Assembly: GCF_005405485.1 (NCBI RefSeq)
Contig: NZ_BJED01000001.1
Location: 1-64,000, forward strand
Reading direction: 5' to 3'
DNA: 64,000 bases
Origin: Enterococcus hulanensis
GTDB taxonomy: Bacteria; Bacillota; Bacilli; Lactobacillales; Enterococcaceae
Positions 8,149 to 16,548 of this stretch are shown here, in pieces; positions within the stretch are counted from its first letter, which is position 1; each line of letters begins with the position of its first letter. Below the pieces are notes generated by a model that saw nothing but the letters and a program-made list of their open reading frames with translations, was not told the DNA's origin and did no database searches. A program made the position numbers and the translations under genes.

Positions 8149-9534
8149 ATGGGGATTAGTGTAGATAAAAAGAGAGTGTTTTATTGGTTCATATGCTTGC
8201 TGTTTCCAATGATTATCGCCTTTATCCCAACGTCAGATGGATTCACGGCAAGTTTAAGACTGTTTTTAGTTCTGACCATATTTGTTATCTTGATCATTGC
8301 TTTAGAGTTGCTGCCAAGATTGGTCTCAGCGATCCTCTTGCCCTCTCTTTACATGATCACCGGATTGGTTCCTGCCGAGACAGCCTTCGCTTCCTGGACC
8401 AGTACCACTGTTTGGATGGTGCTTGGCGGACTGATTTTCAGTAATGTATTGGATGAAACAGGACTGCTGAAACGAATCGCTTATTATGTCATTCGAACAT
8501 GCGGCGGAACCTACGCTGGGGCAGTATTCGGTTGCTTTTTTATCGGGATTATCTTGAACTTGATCACATTTTGTAATGGCTGGCTAGTAGCGAGCGCCCT
8601 TGTTTACGGCGTATGTAAAGCAATGGATATGAAGCCTTCGAAGGAAGCATCGCTGCTTTGCTTTGCCGGAACGATCGGTGCCACCGGTTGTACCGTTTGT
8701 CTGTATTATCCGGGCTATTTTTCCATGCTAGAAACAGCGATCAGGGAAGTGATTCCAGATTATCGGATGACGATGTTTACGTCATTTAAGTACAACGGCT
8801 TTTTTATCATTTGGTGCATTCTCAGTATTTTGATTCTAATGAAGGTCTACGATACAAAAAATATGAAAATCAATGTCAGCAAAAAGCTGTTTGACGAAAA
8901 ATATGAACAGCTTGGAAAAATGAGCATTCGGGAAAAGAAAGCTGTCGCGATGGTAATCCTACTTTTAGCCTATTTATTTACTTCGATGTTTCTTGATTTG
9001 CCTGCGGCTTATGGATTTATGGCGATTCCGTTTCTAATGTATTTGCCGATCATAGGGATCGGCAAAGAAAAGACCTTGGAAAAGCTTAATTTCTCAATGG
9101 TATTCTTTGTTGCGACCTGCTTAGGAATCGGCATCGTAGGAGCCAATGTCGGCTTTGGCGATTATTTAACGGGTATCGCAGTTCCGCTGCTGGCAGGGAA
9201 AAGTACTTTAGTCGTCTGTGTATCGTTTCTGTTAATTGGTATGATTGCTAACTTTTTTATGACACCATATGCGATGTTGGGCGGATTAGCACTTCCTTTC
9301 GTACAAATCGCCGCGAGCCTTGGTATCAATCCAATTGCCGCGTGTATGTGCTTGCTTTATGCTTGTGAGCTGTTGTTTATGCCCTATGAATCAGCAGGAA
9401 ATTTGATTATGTACGGATACGGAATGATGCCGATGAAGGATTTTGTAAAGCAAATGAGCTTGAAGGCGGGGATCATGCTTGCTGGATTTGTCTTAGTAAT
9501 GTATCCGTTATGGAATTTATTTGGCTTGATTTAA
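8149..9534 (+). CDS. SLC13/DASS-family anion permease (first copy)
   Basis: This 461-residue membrane protein has about 11-12 hydrophobic segments and the general layout of the DASS/SLC13 sodium-coupled anion symporters, including a G-G-L-I-F-S stretch near residue 95 and a proline- and glycine-rich re-entrant segment in the second half. Family members carry dicarboxylates, sulfate and related small anions, so a negatively charged substrate such as a sulfonate is plausible. It is 31 bases behind the alcohol dehydrogenase. A second, only distantly similar SLC13 permease starts at 10580, so the cluster has two candidate uptake systems. Confidence 0.83.
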   Translation: MGISVDKKRVFYWFICLLFPMIIAFIPTSDGFTASLRLFLVLTIFVILIIALELLPRLVSAILLPSLYMITGLVPAETAFASWTSTTVWMVLGGLIFSNVLDETGLLKRIAYYVIRTCGGTYAGAVFGCFFIGIILNLITFCNGWLVASALVYGVCKAMDMKPSKEASLLCFAGTIGATGCTVCLYYPGYFSMLETAIREVIPDYRMTMFTSFKYNGFFIIWCILSILILMKVYDTKNMKINVSKKLFDEKYEQLGKMSIREKKAVAMVILLLAYLFTSMFLDLPAAYGFMAIPFLMYLPIIGIGKEKTLEKLNFSMVFFVATCLGIGIVGANVGFGDYLTGIAVPLLAGKSTLVVCVSFLLIGMIANFFMTPYAMLGGLALPFVQIAASLGINPIAACMCLLYACELLFMPYESAGNLIMYGYGMMPMKDFVKQMSLKAGIMLAGFVLVMYPLWNLFGLI

Positions 9535-9560
9535 AATGACTCTGAAAGGAAATCTTTCCT

Positions 9561-10355
9561 ATGATAAAGCCTTTAGAAGAAAATCAGCGCAGCTCGAATA
9601 TGAAAAGCTTGGTCAAAACATTAGCGATTCTGTCATCGTTTGATGAACAAAATCCTAGTCAGAGGACCTCTGATATTGCGGAGCGGCTGCAAATGAATAT
9701 TAGTACGGTGTCGCGTCATTTAAATACAATGCTGGATTGGGGATTTTTGGAGCGGGACGAGTATACTGGTTATTATTTTCCAGGGCCAGAAATTGTTGCA
9801 TTGGCGGGAAGATCGCTGCAGGCCAATGATGTTTATCGGCATGCCTTTCCAGAAGTTCATCGACTTTCTCACCAGTTTCACGTGTGCGGACACATGGCGG
9901 TTCCTCAAGAACGAGAAATCATCCATCTGATCAGTAGCTGTTCCCAAAATTTAACTGATTTATTGATTCCGATGGGGCATCGCCATCCAATGCATTGCTC
10001 TGCGATGGGACGAGTGATTCTGGCTTATTTACCACCCATTCAATCACAGGCTATTTTAAAAAGCAGCGACTTTAAAAAATACACCTTTGGGACAAAAAAT
10101 GATATTAGTGAGATCAATCAGGAGCTGATTCTTACGAGACAAAGAGGGTATTGCAAGCTGATCAATGAGCTTGCGGAAGGTACTGGGTCAATTGCTGCGC
10201 CGATATTCAATCGCAATCGTGAACCAGTGGCTTCGGTGAGTGTTTCAATGAGTGCGCGCAGTCTCTGCAAAATAGAACGTGAGGAGGAGCTGGCAAAAGC
10301 GGTGATCACCTCTGCGGGACGAATTTCCAGCAAGCTAGGATATTATCCAAAATAA
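9561..10355 (+). CDS. IclR-family transcriptional regulator
   Basis: The 264 residues show the IclR plan: an N-terminal winged helix (S-L-V-K-T-L-A-I-L-S-S-F then N-I-S-T-V-S-R-H-L-N-T-M, residues 16-60) and a C-terminal effector-binding domain with P-M-H-C-S-A-M-G-R-V-I-L-A and R-G-Y residues. IclR proteins bind small metabolites, often carboxylates or aromatic acids. The gene follows the first SLC13 permease by 26 bases and is followed by a terminator and a separate promoter region, so it probably closes the first operon and controls the second. A palindrome at 10397-10413 is a likely binding site. Confidence 0.9.
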   Translation: MIKPLEENQRSSNMKSLVKTLAILSSFDEQNPSQRTSDIAERLQMNISTVSRHLNTMLDWGFLERDEYTGYYFPGPEIVALAGRSLQANDVYRHAFPEVHRLSHQFHVCGHMAVPQEREIIHLISSCSQNLTDLLIPMGHRHPMHCSAMGRVILAYLPPIQSQAILKSSDFKKYTFGTKNDISEINQELILTRQRGYCKLINELAEGTGSIAAPIFNRNREPVASVSVSMSARSLCKIEREEELAKAVITSAGRISSKLGYYPK

Positions 10356-10366
10356 TAAACAATTGT

Positions 10367-10396
10367 GAGATGTTGAACTTTTCGACATCTCTTTTT
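10367..10396 (+). terminator. Intrinsic terminator after the IclR gene
   Basis: An 11-bp stem GAGATGTTGAA / TTCGACATCTC (one G-U pair) with a CTT loop is followed by five T residues. It starts 12 bases after the stop codon and divides the cluster into two transcription units. Confidence 0.88.
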
Positions 10397-10413
10397 GTTG
10401 CATCCTGTGCAAC
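10397..10413. promoter_or_regulatory. GTTGCA-N5-TGCAAC palindrome, candidate IclR operator
   Basis: Two perfect six-base half-sites are separated by five bases, and a further TTGCAACACGCAA imperfect copy follows at about 10420. The site lies directly after the IclR terminator and 75-90 bases before a candidate promoter of the downstream permease operon, a typical place for IclR activators or repressors. The assignment is inferred from position and symmetry. Confidence 0.5.
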
Positions 10414-10488
10414 TGGTTTTTGCAACACGCAAGTGAACTTCAGGCTCTGCAAGCTTATTTTACCAACCGAAACAAGTGGCAAAATGGA

Positions 10489-10516
10489 TTGTGATTCATC
10501 AGCACTTCATTAAGAT
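10489..10516 (+). promoter_or_regulatory. Candidate sigma-A promoter for the second SLC13 operon
   Basis: TTGTGA (10489-10494) and TAAGAT (10511-10516) are spaced 16 bases apart, upstream of the GGAAGGAG site and the ATG at 10580. The match is moderate; no other pair nearby is better. Confidence 0.4.
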
Positions 10517-10579
10517 AAAGGAAACAGCAAAAATATTTTTGATTTGTTTAATGAATCAAGCATTCAGGAAGGAGTTATT

Positions 10580-12010
10580 ATGAACACGACACGACGGTTA
10601 ATTTATATTCTGTTAGGGCCGACCATTTTGGTGGCGAGTATCCTTTCGCTATCCAGCTTTTTAACCCGGCCAGGGGCAGAAGCGGTAGGGGTTTTGCTTT
10701 GGATGGTTTTTTGGTGGGTGACAAGACCGGTGCATATGACGGTCACGGCTTTTGTTCCCGTTCTTGTGAATGCGCTTTTAAATATTGTTCCCATGGCATC
10801 TCTGACGGCGCAGTATGCCTCGGATAGTATTATTTTGATCCTTGGTTCCAGCCTGTTGACCTTGCCGTGGGCAGCGACTGGTTTGGATCGACGTGTGGCC
10901 CTAAAAATTTTATCGATCATTGGTCCATCTATGAGATCTCAAATCACTGTTTGGCTACTTGCAAGTATGCTGGTCTCTAGTATTTTGCCGAATGTCGCAG
11001 TATGTGCACTTTATACGCCTATCGCTGTATCAATGCTGGCAGCTGCTGGGATTGAGGATATCGAAAGTAGTGAGCATGCAGTTCCGATCCTGCTCGCAAT
11101 CGGCTGGGGGGTTGGATTAGGTGGCGTTGGCACACCATTAGGCGGAGCGATGAATATTGCGGCGATCTCTTTTTTAGAGGAATACACAGGACATGAGTTT
11201 ATGTATGTGGACTGGATTGTTCGAATCGCACCATACTTCATTTTATTAGCCATTTTAAGTCTTATCGGTATGTTGCTGCTTTACGGAAAATCAAGTCCAT
11301 TAAAGGGAACCAAAGAATATTTTGTAAACAGCTACAGCGAACTGGGACCAATGAAGCGTGATGAAAAAATCTGTGCAGTGCTGTTCTTGGTTGCTCTAGC
11401 GGGCGCGTTCACACGACCTTTATATGCGGACCTGCTGCCGGGGCTAGCCCCAGCCTATATCTTCTTGCTGTTTGGAAGTTTATCCTTTGTTATCAATGCA
11501 GCCAACAAGAAGCCTATGCTGGTTTGGGAAACAGCTCAAGAGGGTGTCATGTGGGGCATGATGCTTTTGTTCGGTGGAGGATTAGCACTAGGACGTTTAG
11601 TCAATGATTCAGGCGCAGGAGCCGCGATCGCTGATATCGTTGCAGATATGTCCTTAGACGGCGGTCTTATGACAATCATTGTCTTCACGATCTTTGCTCG
11701 TGTCATTTCGGAGCTGACGAATTCTACGGTTGCTTCGGCCGTAAGTATCCCGATCGTTCTTGGTTTCGCTGTCAAGATGGGCTTAAATCCGATCCCGTAT
11801 TGGTTTATCACTGTCATGGCATACAATTCTGAATATTTGTTGCCTATCAGTGTACGTGCGATTCCAGTAGCCTATGGGTTAGATGCCAACAAGATGTTAA
11901 AAGGCGGGGTTCCAATGACGATCGCAAGTACTATCTTGGTCATTATTTTCGGCTATGTAGTGTTGCAGATCTGGCCTGGTTTTGGAGAGTTGTCTTACTT
12001 AACGAATTAA
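10580..12010 (+). CDS. SLC13/DASS-family anion permease (second copy)
   Basis: This 476-residue membrane protein has about 12 hydrophobic segments. The features are those of the SLC13/DASS family: A-S-M-L-V-S-S-I-L-P-N-V-A-V-C-A-L-Y-T-P near residue 135 and an S-E-L-T-N-S-T-V-A-S-A near residue 385, the second resembling the paired S-N-T motifs that bind sodium and the anion. The ATG at 10580 is preceded by GGAAGGAG; the TTG at 10544 has no ribosome site. It begins the second operon and is followed 19 bases later by the acylating aldehyde dehydrogenase. It probably imports the pathway substrate or exchanges it for a product. Confidence 0.85.
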   Translation: MNTTRRLIYILLGPTILVASILSLSSFLTRPGAEAVGVLLWMVFWWVTRPVHMTVTAFVPVLVNALLNIVPMASLTAQYASDSIILILGSSLLTLPWAATGLDRRVALKILSIIGPSMRSQITVWLLASMLVSSILPNVAVCALYTPIAVSMLAAAGIEDIESSEHAVPILLAIGWGVGLGGVGTPLGGAMNIAAISFLEEYTGHEFMYVDWIVRIAPYFILLAILSLIGMLLLYGKSSPLKGTKEYFVNSYSELGPMKRDEKICAVLFLVALAGAFTRPLYADLLPGLAPAYIFLLFGSLSFVINAANKKPMLVWETAQEGVMWGMMLLFGGGLALGRLVNDSGAGAAIADIVADMSLDGGLMTIIVFTIFARVISELTNSTVASAVSIPIVLGFAVKMGLNPIPYWFITVMAYNSEYLLPISVRAIPVAYGLDANKMLKGGVPMTIASTILVIIFGYVVLQIWPGFGELSYLTN

Positions 12011-12029
12011 GTGAAAGGGAGCGAAAAAA

Positions 12030-13397
12030 ATGAGTGAATCAATCACAGTAAAAGAATTAGTTGAGCGTTCAAAAGCAGCACAAGAGCAATTTGCTTTTGT
12101 CACGCAAGAACAAGCAGATGAAGCAGCTCGAGCGATATGTAAAGTGGTTTATGACAATGCGGAAACATTAGGTGTAATGGCCGCAGAAGAAACACGCATG
12201 GGCAGCAAGCAAGACAAAATCACCAAATGTCGAATGAAATCGTCCTTGATTTGGCAAAGTATTAAAAATGAAAAAACGGTAGGAGTAATCAATCGATTAG
12301 ATGACCGAAAAATGCTTGAGGTAGCAAAGCCTTTGGGAGCAGTGGCTTGTATCATTCCTTCAACAAACCCAGTCGTTACTCCAATGTGTAATGCGGCATT
12401 TGCCTTAAAAACCCGCAACTCTGTCATTTTCGCTCCGCACCCTCGAGCTGTTGAATGTACCAAGCTGCTGGTTGAGATGTTTCGTGCTGAGCTGGCAAAG
12501 TCTGGTTTTCCTGAGGATCTCGTTTTAGGGCTGGAAAAGGTTTCAATTGATGACAGCAGTGAGCTGATGAGTTTGGCAGATGTAGTGGTAGCTACTGGGG
12601 GACCAGGAATGGTCAAAGCGGCTTACTCCAGTGGCAAACCGTCACTTGGTGTTGGTCAAGGGAACGTCCAATGTATCGTTGATCGGGATGTTGATCTGTC
12701 CGAAGCAGCAGAAAAAATTTTAATTGGTCGAAGCTTTGACAATGGCTTGATCTGTCTTGGCGAGCAGACGGCCTTTGTACCAGAAGAGAAGTTTGCCAAT
12801 TTTGTTGAGAAAATCCAAAAACACGGCGGCTATTATGTGGAGTCGCCAGAGCAGGTTGAAAAAGTAAGAGCAGGAGTATTTCCAAACGGTGGTCCAATGA
12901 ATCGCGAGATCGTCGGCTTGGATGCGAAGCAGGCGGGAAAAATCATCGGTCTGGAGGTTCCAGTGGATACAAAAGCCATTGTTGTAAAAGCAGACGGAAC
13001 TGGAAGCAAGGATGTCTTATGTCGTGAGAAGCTGTGCCCTGTATTGACCTTGTATCCATACAAGGACTTTGAAGATGGCGTCGCGATGATGGTGGAAAAT
13101 CTAGATTATGAAGGAAAAGGACACAGTATTGTAGTCCATTCGAACACACCCGAGCATGTAGAATATGCGGCGATTCAGTGTGCTGTCTCACGTGTGATTG
13201 TCAATCAACCATCAGGAACGACTGGTGGCGGTTCGCCAACAAATGGATTTGTTGCCACGACTACACTCGGTTGCGGCTCATGGGGAAATAATAGCTTCAG
13301 CGGAAATTTGAGCCATAAACACTTCATGAATATAACCTGCGTTGGTTACCCGTATGAAGAATCTTATCTTCCTGATCCAGAAATGGCTTGGGAGTAA
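12030..13397 (+). CDS. CoA-acylating aldehyde dehydrogenase
   Basis: The 455-residue protein resembles the acylating aldehyde dehydrogenases of the PduP/EutE/AdhE-N type. It has the motif P-S-T-N-P-V near residue 110, A-T-G-G-P-G-M-V near residue 190, and the catalytic Cys242 in S-F-D-N-G-L-I-C-L-G-E-Q. It converts an aldehyde, NAD+ and CoA into an acyl-CoA and NADH, or runs in reverse. The start follows a GGGAG site. With the alcohol dehydrogenase and the ligase subunits downstream it forms the oxidative arm of an aldehyde dismutation. Known sulfonate relatives are SauS and SqwD (sulfoacetaldehyde). The true substrate is unproven. Confidence 0.9.
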   Translation: MSESITVKELVERSKAAQEQFAFVTQEQADEAARAICKVVYDNAETLGVMAAEETRMGSKQDKITKCRMKSSLIWQSIKNEKTVGVINRLDDRKMLEVAKPLGAVACIIPSTNPVVTPMCNAAFALKTRNSVIFAPHPRAVECTKLLVEMFRAELAKSGFPEDLVLGLEKVSIDDSSELMSLADVVVATGGPGMVKAAYSSGKPSLGVGQGNVQCIVDRDVDLSEAAEKILIGRSFDNGLICLGEQTAFVPEEKFANFVEKIQKHGGYYVESPEQVEKVRAGVFPNGGPMNREIVGLDAKQAGKIIGLEVPVDTKAIVVKADGTGSKDVLCREKLCPVLTLYPYKDFEDGVAMMVENLDYEGKGHSIVVHSNTPEHVEYAAIQCAVSRVIVNQPSGTTGGGSPTNGFVATTTLGCGSWGNNSFSGNLSHKHFMNITCVGYPYEESYLPDPEMAWE

Positions 13398-13408
13398 AAA
13401 TAAAACCT

Positions 13409-13432
13409 CAGTATTTTAAACCTGAAATACTG
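13409..13432 (+). other. Intercistronic hairpin without a T-tract
   Basis: CAGTATTT and AAATACTG form a perfect 8-bp stem in the 58-base gap between the aldehyde dehydrogenase and the ligase beta gene. The following bases are GCGAGCGG, so it is not an intrinsic terminator. It may protect or process the mRNA so that the ligase genes are expressed at a different level. Confidence 0.5.
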
Positions 13433-13455
13433 GCGAGCGGAGAAAGGAAAATCTG

Positions 13456-14589
13456 ATGGATTATTTAGAGATTGAGGGAAAAGCACAATTAGAACGATTT
13501 GGAATACCGATTAATGATAGTATTTTGCTGATGGGTGATGAAATTCCAGCAGAGATTCCTTATCCATGTGTACTAAAGGGGCAAATCCTAGCTGGTAAGC
13601 GTGGAAAAGCGGGTGCTGTAAAAGTGGTCAAAACGAAGCAGGAATTACTTGAGGCAAAGAAAACCATTGAAAAGATTACCATCAATGATCAAGTGATGGA
13701 GGGCGTAATCGCATGCGGTTTTTTGCCAATTGAAGAAGAGTACTATCTTGGAATGACATTAGACGTTAAAAACCGCGCGATGATCATGCTTTTTACCCCA
13801 TTCGGAGGAATGGATATTGAAGAGTTGGCGGAGACTTCACCAGAAAAGCTGCTGCGCTTTGATTGTACGAATGGATTCAAAGAAGAGGAATTCAAAAAAG
13901 CTACTTCTGTTTTTGATTTATCCGAAAAGAGAATAAACCAAGTGTTAGATATTGCCGGAAAGCTGGCTAAGGCTTGCTTCGAGCTAGATGCGACAACGAT
14001 CGAGATTAATCCATTAGCATTATTAAAAAATGATACCCTAATGGCTATTGATGCGAAGTTGGTCATTGATGATAATGCTCTTTACCGACAAGGTGATTAT
14101 ACGATTTTGTCACGGACAGCGCAGGAAAAGTCTCCTCAGGAAATAGAAGCAGAGAAACATGATCTGACCTATGTAGAGGTAGATTCAGAAGGAACTATAG
14201 GAACGATGGCTGGTGGAGCGGGTATCGGTATGGCCACGATGGATACCATTTTCCACTATGGTGGTAGAGTGAACAACTTCCTTGATCTGGGCGGCGGTGT
14301 GACCGCTGAAAAGACTTATCAAGCGATGCGCATTTTACTACAAAATGAAAAGACCGATTATATCTTGGTGAACATATTTGGCGGAATCAACAATTGTGCT
14401 GATATGGCAGAAGGAATCGACCGTGCCTATAAGGAGTTAGGAATAAATAAGACGGTTGTGGTGAAAAGCCGCGGATTCAATCAAGAACAGGGATGGAGCA
14501 TATACGAAAAGCTTGGTTTTCCTCAAACAAAATATGGAACGACTGATGAAGCCGTACAGACATTGTTGGCGTTAAAGGGGGCACAATAA
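13456..14589 (+). CDS. ADP-forming acyl-CoA synthetase, beta (ATP-grasp, SucC-like) subunit
   Basis: The 377 residues match the succinyl-CoA synthetase beta layout: an ATP-grasp domain with V-L-K-G-Q-I-L-A-G-K-R-G-K-A-G near residue 40 and I-E-I-N-P-L near residue 180, then a CoA-ligase domain with G-G-A-G-I-G-M-A-T-M-D near residue 255, F-L-D-L-G-G-G and N-I-F-G-G-I. It would form ATP from ADP and phosphate while releasing the acid from its CoA ester. Because a CoA-acylating dehydrogenase precedes it and no other citric-acid-cycle gene is near, I infer a specialised role like SauVW or SqwKL (sulfoacetate-CoA ligases), not succinate. It is followed by the alpha subunit with a one-base gap. 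Confidence 0.88.
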   Translation: MDYLEIEGKAQLERFGIPINDSILLMGDEIPAEIPYPCVLKGQILAGKRGKAGAVKVVKTKQELLEAKKTIEKITINDQVMEGVIACGFLPIEEEYYLGMTLDVKNRAMIMLFTPFGGMDIEELAETSPEKLLRFDCTNGFKEEEFKKATSVFDLSEKRINQVLDIAGKLAKACFELDATTIEINPLALLKNDTLMAIDAKLVIDDNALYRQGDYTILSRTAQEKSPQEIEAEKHDLTYVEVDSEGTIGTMAGGAGIGMATMDTIFHYGGRVNNFLDLGGGVTAEKTYQAMRILLQNEKTDYILVNIFGGINNCADMAEGIDRAYKELGINKTVVVKSRGFNQEQGWSIYEKLGFPQTKYGTTDEAVQTLLALKGAQ

Positions 14590-14590
14590 T

Positions 14591-15526
14591 ATGAGTATTT
14601 TGATCGATCAAGAGACAGAGCTTTTAATAATAGGAATCACTGGCAAGCAAGGACGAATCCACGCGAAGCGAACATTAGAGTCTGGGGCAAAGCTGCGTGC
14701 AGGTGTCGCACCTGGCAAAGGCGGAGAAGCAGTCGAAGGAATTCCAGTATTTGAGACAGTGGCAGAAGCGCGGGAAGAGTTTCCGCAGATTCGTGCTGCA
14801 ATGTTGTTGGTGCCGCCGCGATTCGTAAAGGATTCTGCTGTACAGGCGTTACAGGCGGGGATCGAACTATTAGTTGTGATCACTGAATTTGTTCCAGTGA
14901 TGGATACGCTCGCGATTATTCTGGAGTCTAAGAAAACGGGAGCTAAGGTCGTTGGACCGAACACGATAGGTATTATTGCCCCTGGTAAGTCAAAATTAGG
15001 AATCATGCCTGCAGATATTTATGGAAAGGGCCATATCGGGATTATTTCAAGAAGCGGTACCCTGACCCATGAGACGGCTTCGAATCTGACTTTTAAGGGC
15101 TACGGCTTATCCACTTGTGTGGGAATCGGCGGTGATTCAGTTGTCGGGATGAATCATGCAGATGTATTAGAAATGTTTGCAAGGGATGAGGAAACAGATG
15201 CCATCGTTCTTATTGGAGAGATTGGCGGTACGAGTGAGGAAATGGCAGCTGCTAAGATTAAAGAGCTGAATATTAATAAGCCTATTTGTGCCTATATTGC
15301 AGGAATGTACGCACCAGAAAATAAAAAGATGGGGCACGCTGGCGCAATCGTCAGTGGAAATATGGGCACGGTAAAATCGAAAGTAGCAGCATTGGAAGAC
15401 GCAGGGGTGACTGTTTGTCCCACACTAGGAAAAATAGTCACCTTCATGGAAAAAACAAATTCTCAGACAAACGGAAGGCTGCAATCACTAGAGCCTAAAG
15501 TAGATAGTCTGGCTTTGAAAGGATAG
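14591..15526 (+). CDS. ADP-forming acyl-CoA synthetase, alpha (CoA-binding, SucD-like) subunit
   Basis: This 311-residue partner has the N-terminal CoA-binding Rossmann domain (G-I-T-G-K-Q-G-R-I-H near residue 16, G-A-K-V-V-G-P-N-T-I-G near residue 120). The phosphohistidine loop is K-K-M-G-H-A-G-A-I with His249. This histidine is phosphorylated by the acyl phosphate and passes the phosphate to ADP bound in the beta subunit. The start codon is one base after the beta stop, so translation is coupled. It ends the operon; a terminator follows at 15550. Together the two subunits allow substrate-level phosphorylation in the proposed fermentation. Confidence 0.9.
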   Translation: MSILIDQETELLIIGITGKQGRIHAKRTLESGAKLRAGVAPGKGGEAVEGIPVFETVAEAREEFPQIRAAMLLVPPRFVKDSAVQALQAGIELLVVITEFVPVMDTLAIILESKKTGAKVVGPNTIGIIAPGKSKLGIMPADIYGKGHIGIISRSGTLTHETASNLTFKGYGLSTCVGIGGDSVVGMNHADVLEMFARDEETDAIVLIGEIGGTSEEMAAAKIKELNINKPICAYIAGMYAPENKKMGHAGAIVSGNMGTVKSKVAALEDAGVTVCPTLGKIVTFMEKTNSQTNGRLQSLEPKVDSLALKG

Positions 15527-15549
15527 TCTTTCAACAAATAATTCAAAAG

Positions 15550-15587
15550 TAGAGGCTGTTCGCTGTATGAAATAGTCTCTATTTTTT
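15550..15587 (+). terminator. Terminator of the acyl-CoA synthetase operon
   Basis: The stem TAGAGGCT / AGTCTCTA (8 pairs, one G-U) has a 16-base loop and is followed by TTTTTTC. It lies 23 bases after the alpha-subunit stop codon. Confidence 0.75.
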
Positions 15588-15749
15588 CATTTAGACCCTT
15601 GCAAATTACTGAATAAAATCCCTGAAAATGAGATAGTGCTACTATTCAGACTTATCGTTTTTCTTTATCCTAAAAAAGATTTGCCGATTTTTGTTCTTAG
15701 AGGGCTAGAGAATAAAGTTAGTGACAGCAATACGAAAAGGATGAGGAAA

Positions 15750-16493
15750 GTGGAGTTCATTGGTGTTTTAGGTCTTATTTTAGTCATGTCTCACGTCGCT
15801 TTGGTATTTCTGTAGTGATCGGACAATTATTTGTCGGGATTTTATTAGGAAATGCCGGGTTAGATTGTTCATCCAGATATTTTAGTTGAGGTACTGAAGG
15901 AACTGAACGTGATCAATACCAAGGAAGGATTGACCGTTCTAGGGACCTCCGTTGTCGATGATATTTTGATGGTAGTAATCGTTAGCATGAGCAGGTCATT
16001 CTTAGGCGGAAAAAAGTTGGGAATAGTAATACGTTGGGGATCATGCTGATTGAGCAAGTGCTGCTTTTTGTTGCGATCTTCCTTTTGATCTGTTGGGGTG
16101 CGCGGTATTTGATGAGACTCAGCAATTTATTGCTGGCTGAATCTTCAGTGATTATTGTTTCACTGATTCTGTGTCTGAGTATGTCTTATATGGCTGATTT
16201 TATTGGCTTGAGTTCGGTAATCACCGCTTTTTTCACGGGTGTTGCGATTGGACAGACCAATGTCTGGAAGAAATTGTAGTACAATGTCGATGTGATCGGT
16301 TATGCCGTTTTTATCCCTGTCTTCTTTGTTAGTATTGGATTGGAAAAAACGGTCAACGGAATGCTGTCGATTGTGGTCTTGATAATCATTGCTATTGTTT
16401 CAAAATTATTAAGCGTTTATTCTGGTGATCCTGTTTACAACATTATCTTCGCCGTTTTTATTGAAGTACTTTACGAAAAAAATCTATCCCTAA
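15750..16493 (+). pseudogene. Decayed cation/proton antiporter (CPA2) gene
   Basis: The segment can be aligned along its length with the intact 382-residue antiporter at 36801-37949. It begins with GTG GAG TTC ATT GGT GTT (V/M-E-F-I-G-V), is stopped by a TAG after about 21 codons, shifts frame near V-I-G-Q-L-F-V-G-I-L-L-G-N-A-G, and lacks about 80 internal codons before E-V-L-K-E-L. It then continues as S-S-V-I-I-V-S-L-I-L-C-L-S-M-S-Y, meets another stop at 16279, loses a further block and ends with K-Y-F-T-K-K-I-Y-P then TAA. Two open stretches inside it (16034-16279, 16292-16612) are remnants, not genes. Several independent lesions show long decay. Confidence 0.88.
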
Positions 16494-16508
16494 GCAGCTA
16501 CAAAAGAA

Positions 16509-16548
16509 AAGCACCAAAACCAATGTTACCACATTGGTTTTGGTGCTT
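16509..16548 (-). terminator. Long-stem terminator of the DUF488 gene
   Basis: A perfect 17-bp stem (16509-16525 with 16532-16548) has a six-base loop. Read on the minus strand it ends in CTTTTCTTTTG, directly after the DUF488 stop codon. On the plus strand it would also close the relic antiporter transcript. Confidence 0.85.

Noticed and set aside
2683-15526. Sulfoacetate reduction pathway (ligase, dehydrogenase, reductase, isethionate lyase) as the reading of the cluster
   Set aside because: The gene set would fit, but the glycyl radical enzyme has a histidine where isethionate lyase is remembered to have glutamine, and keeps the diol-dehydratase Asp. It is kept only as an alternative.
2683-15526. 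Bacterial microcompartment around the glycyl radical enzyme
   Set aside because: No shell-protein genes (Pfam BMC or EutN types) occur in the window, and the enzyme and dehydrogenase have no clear targeting peptide.
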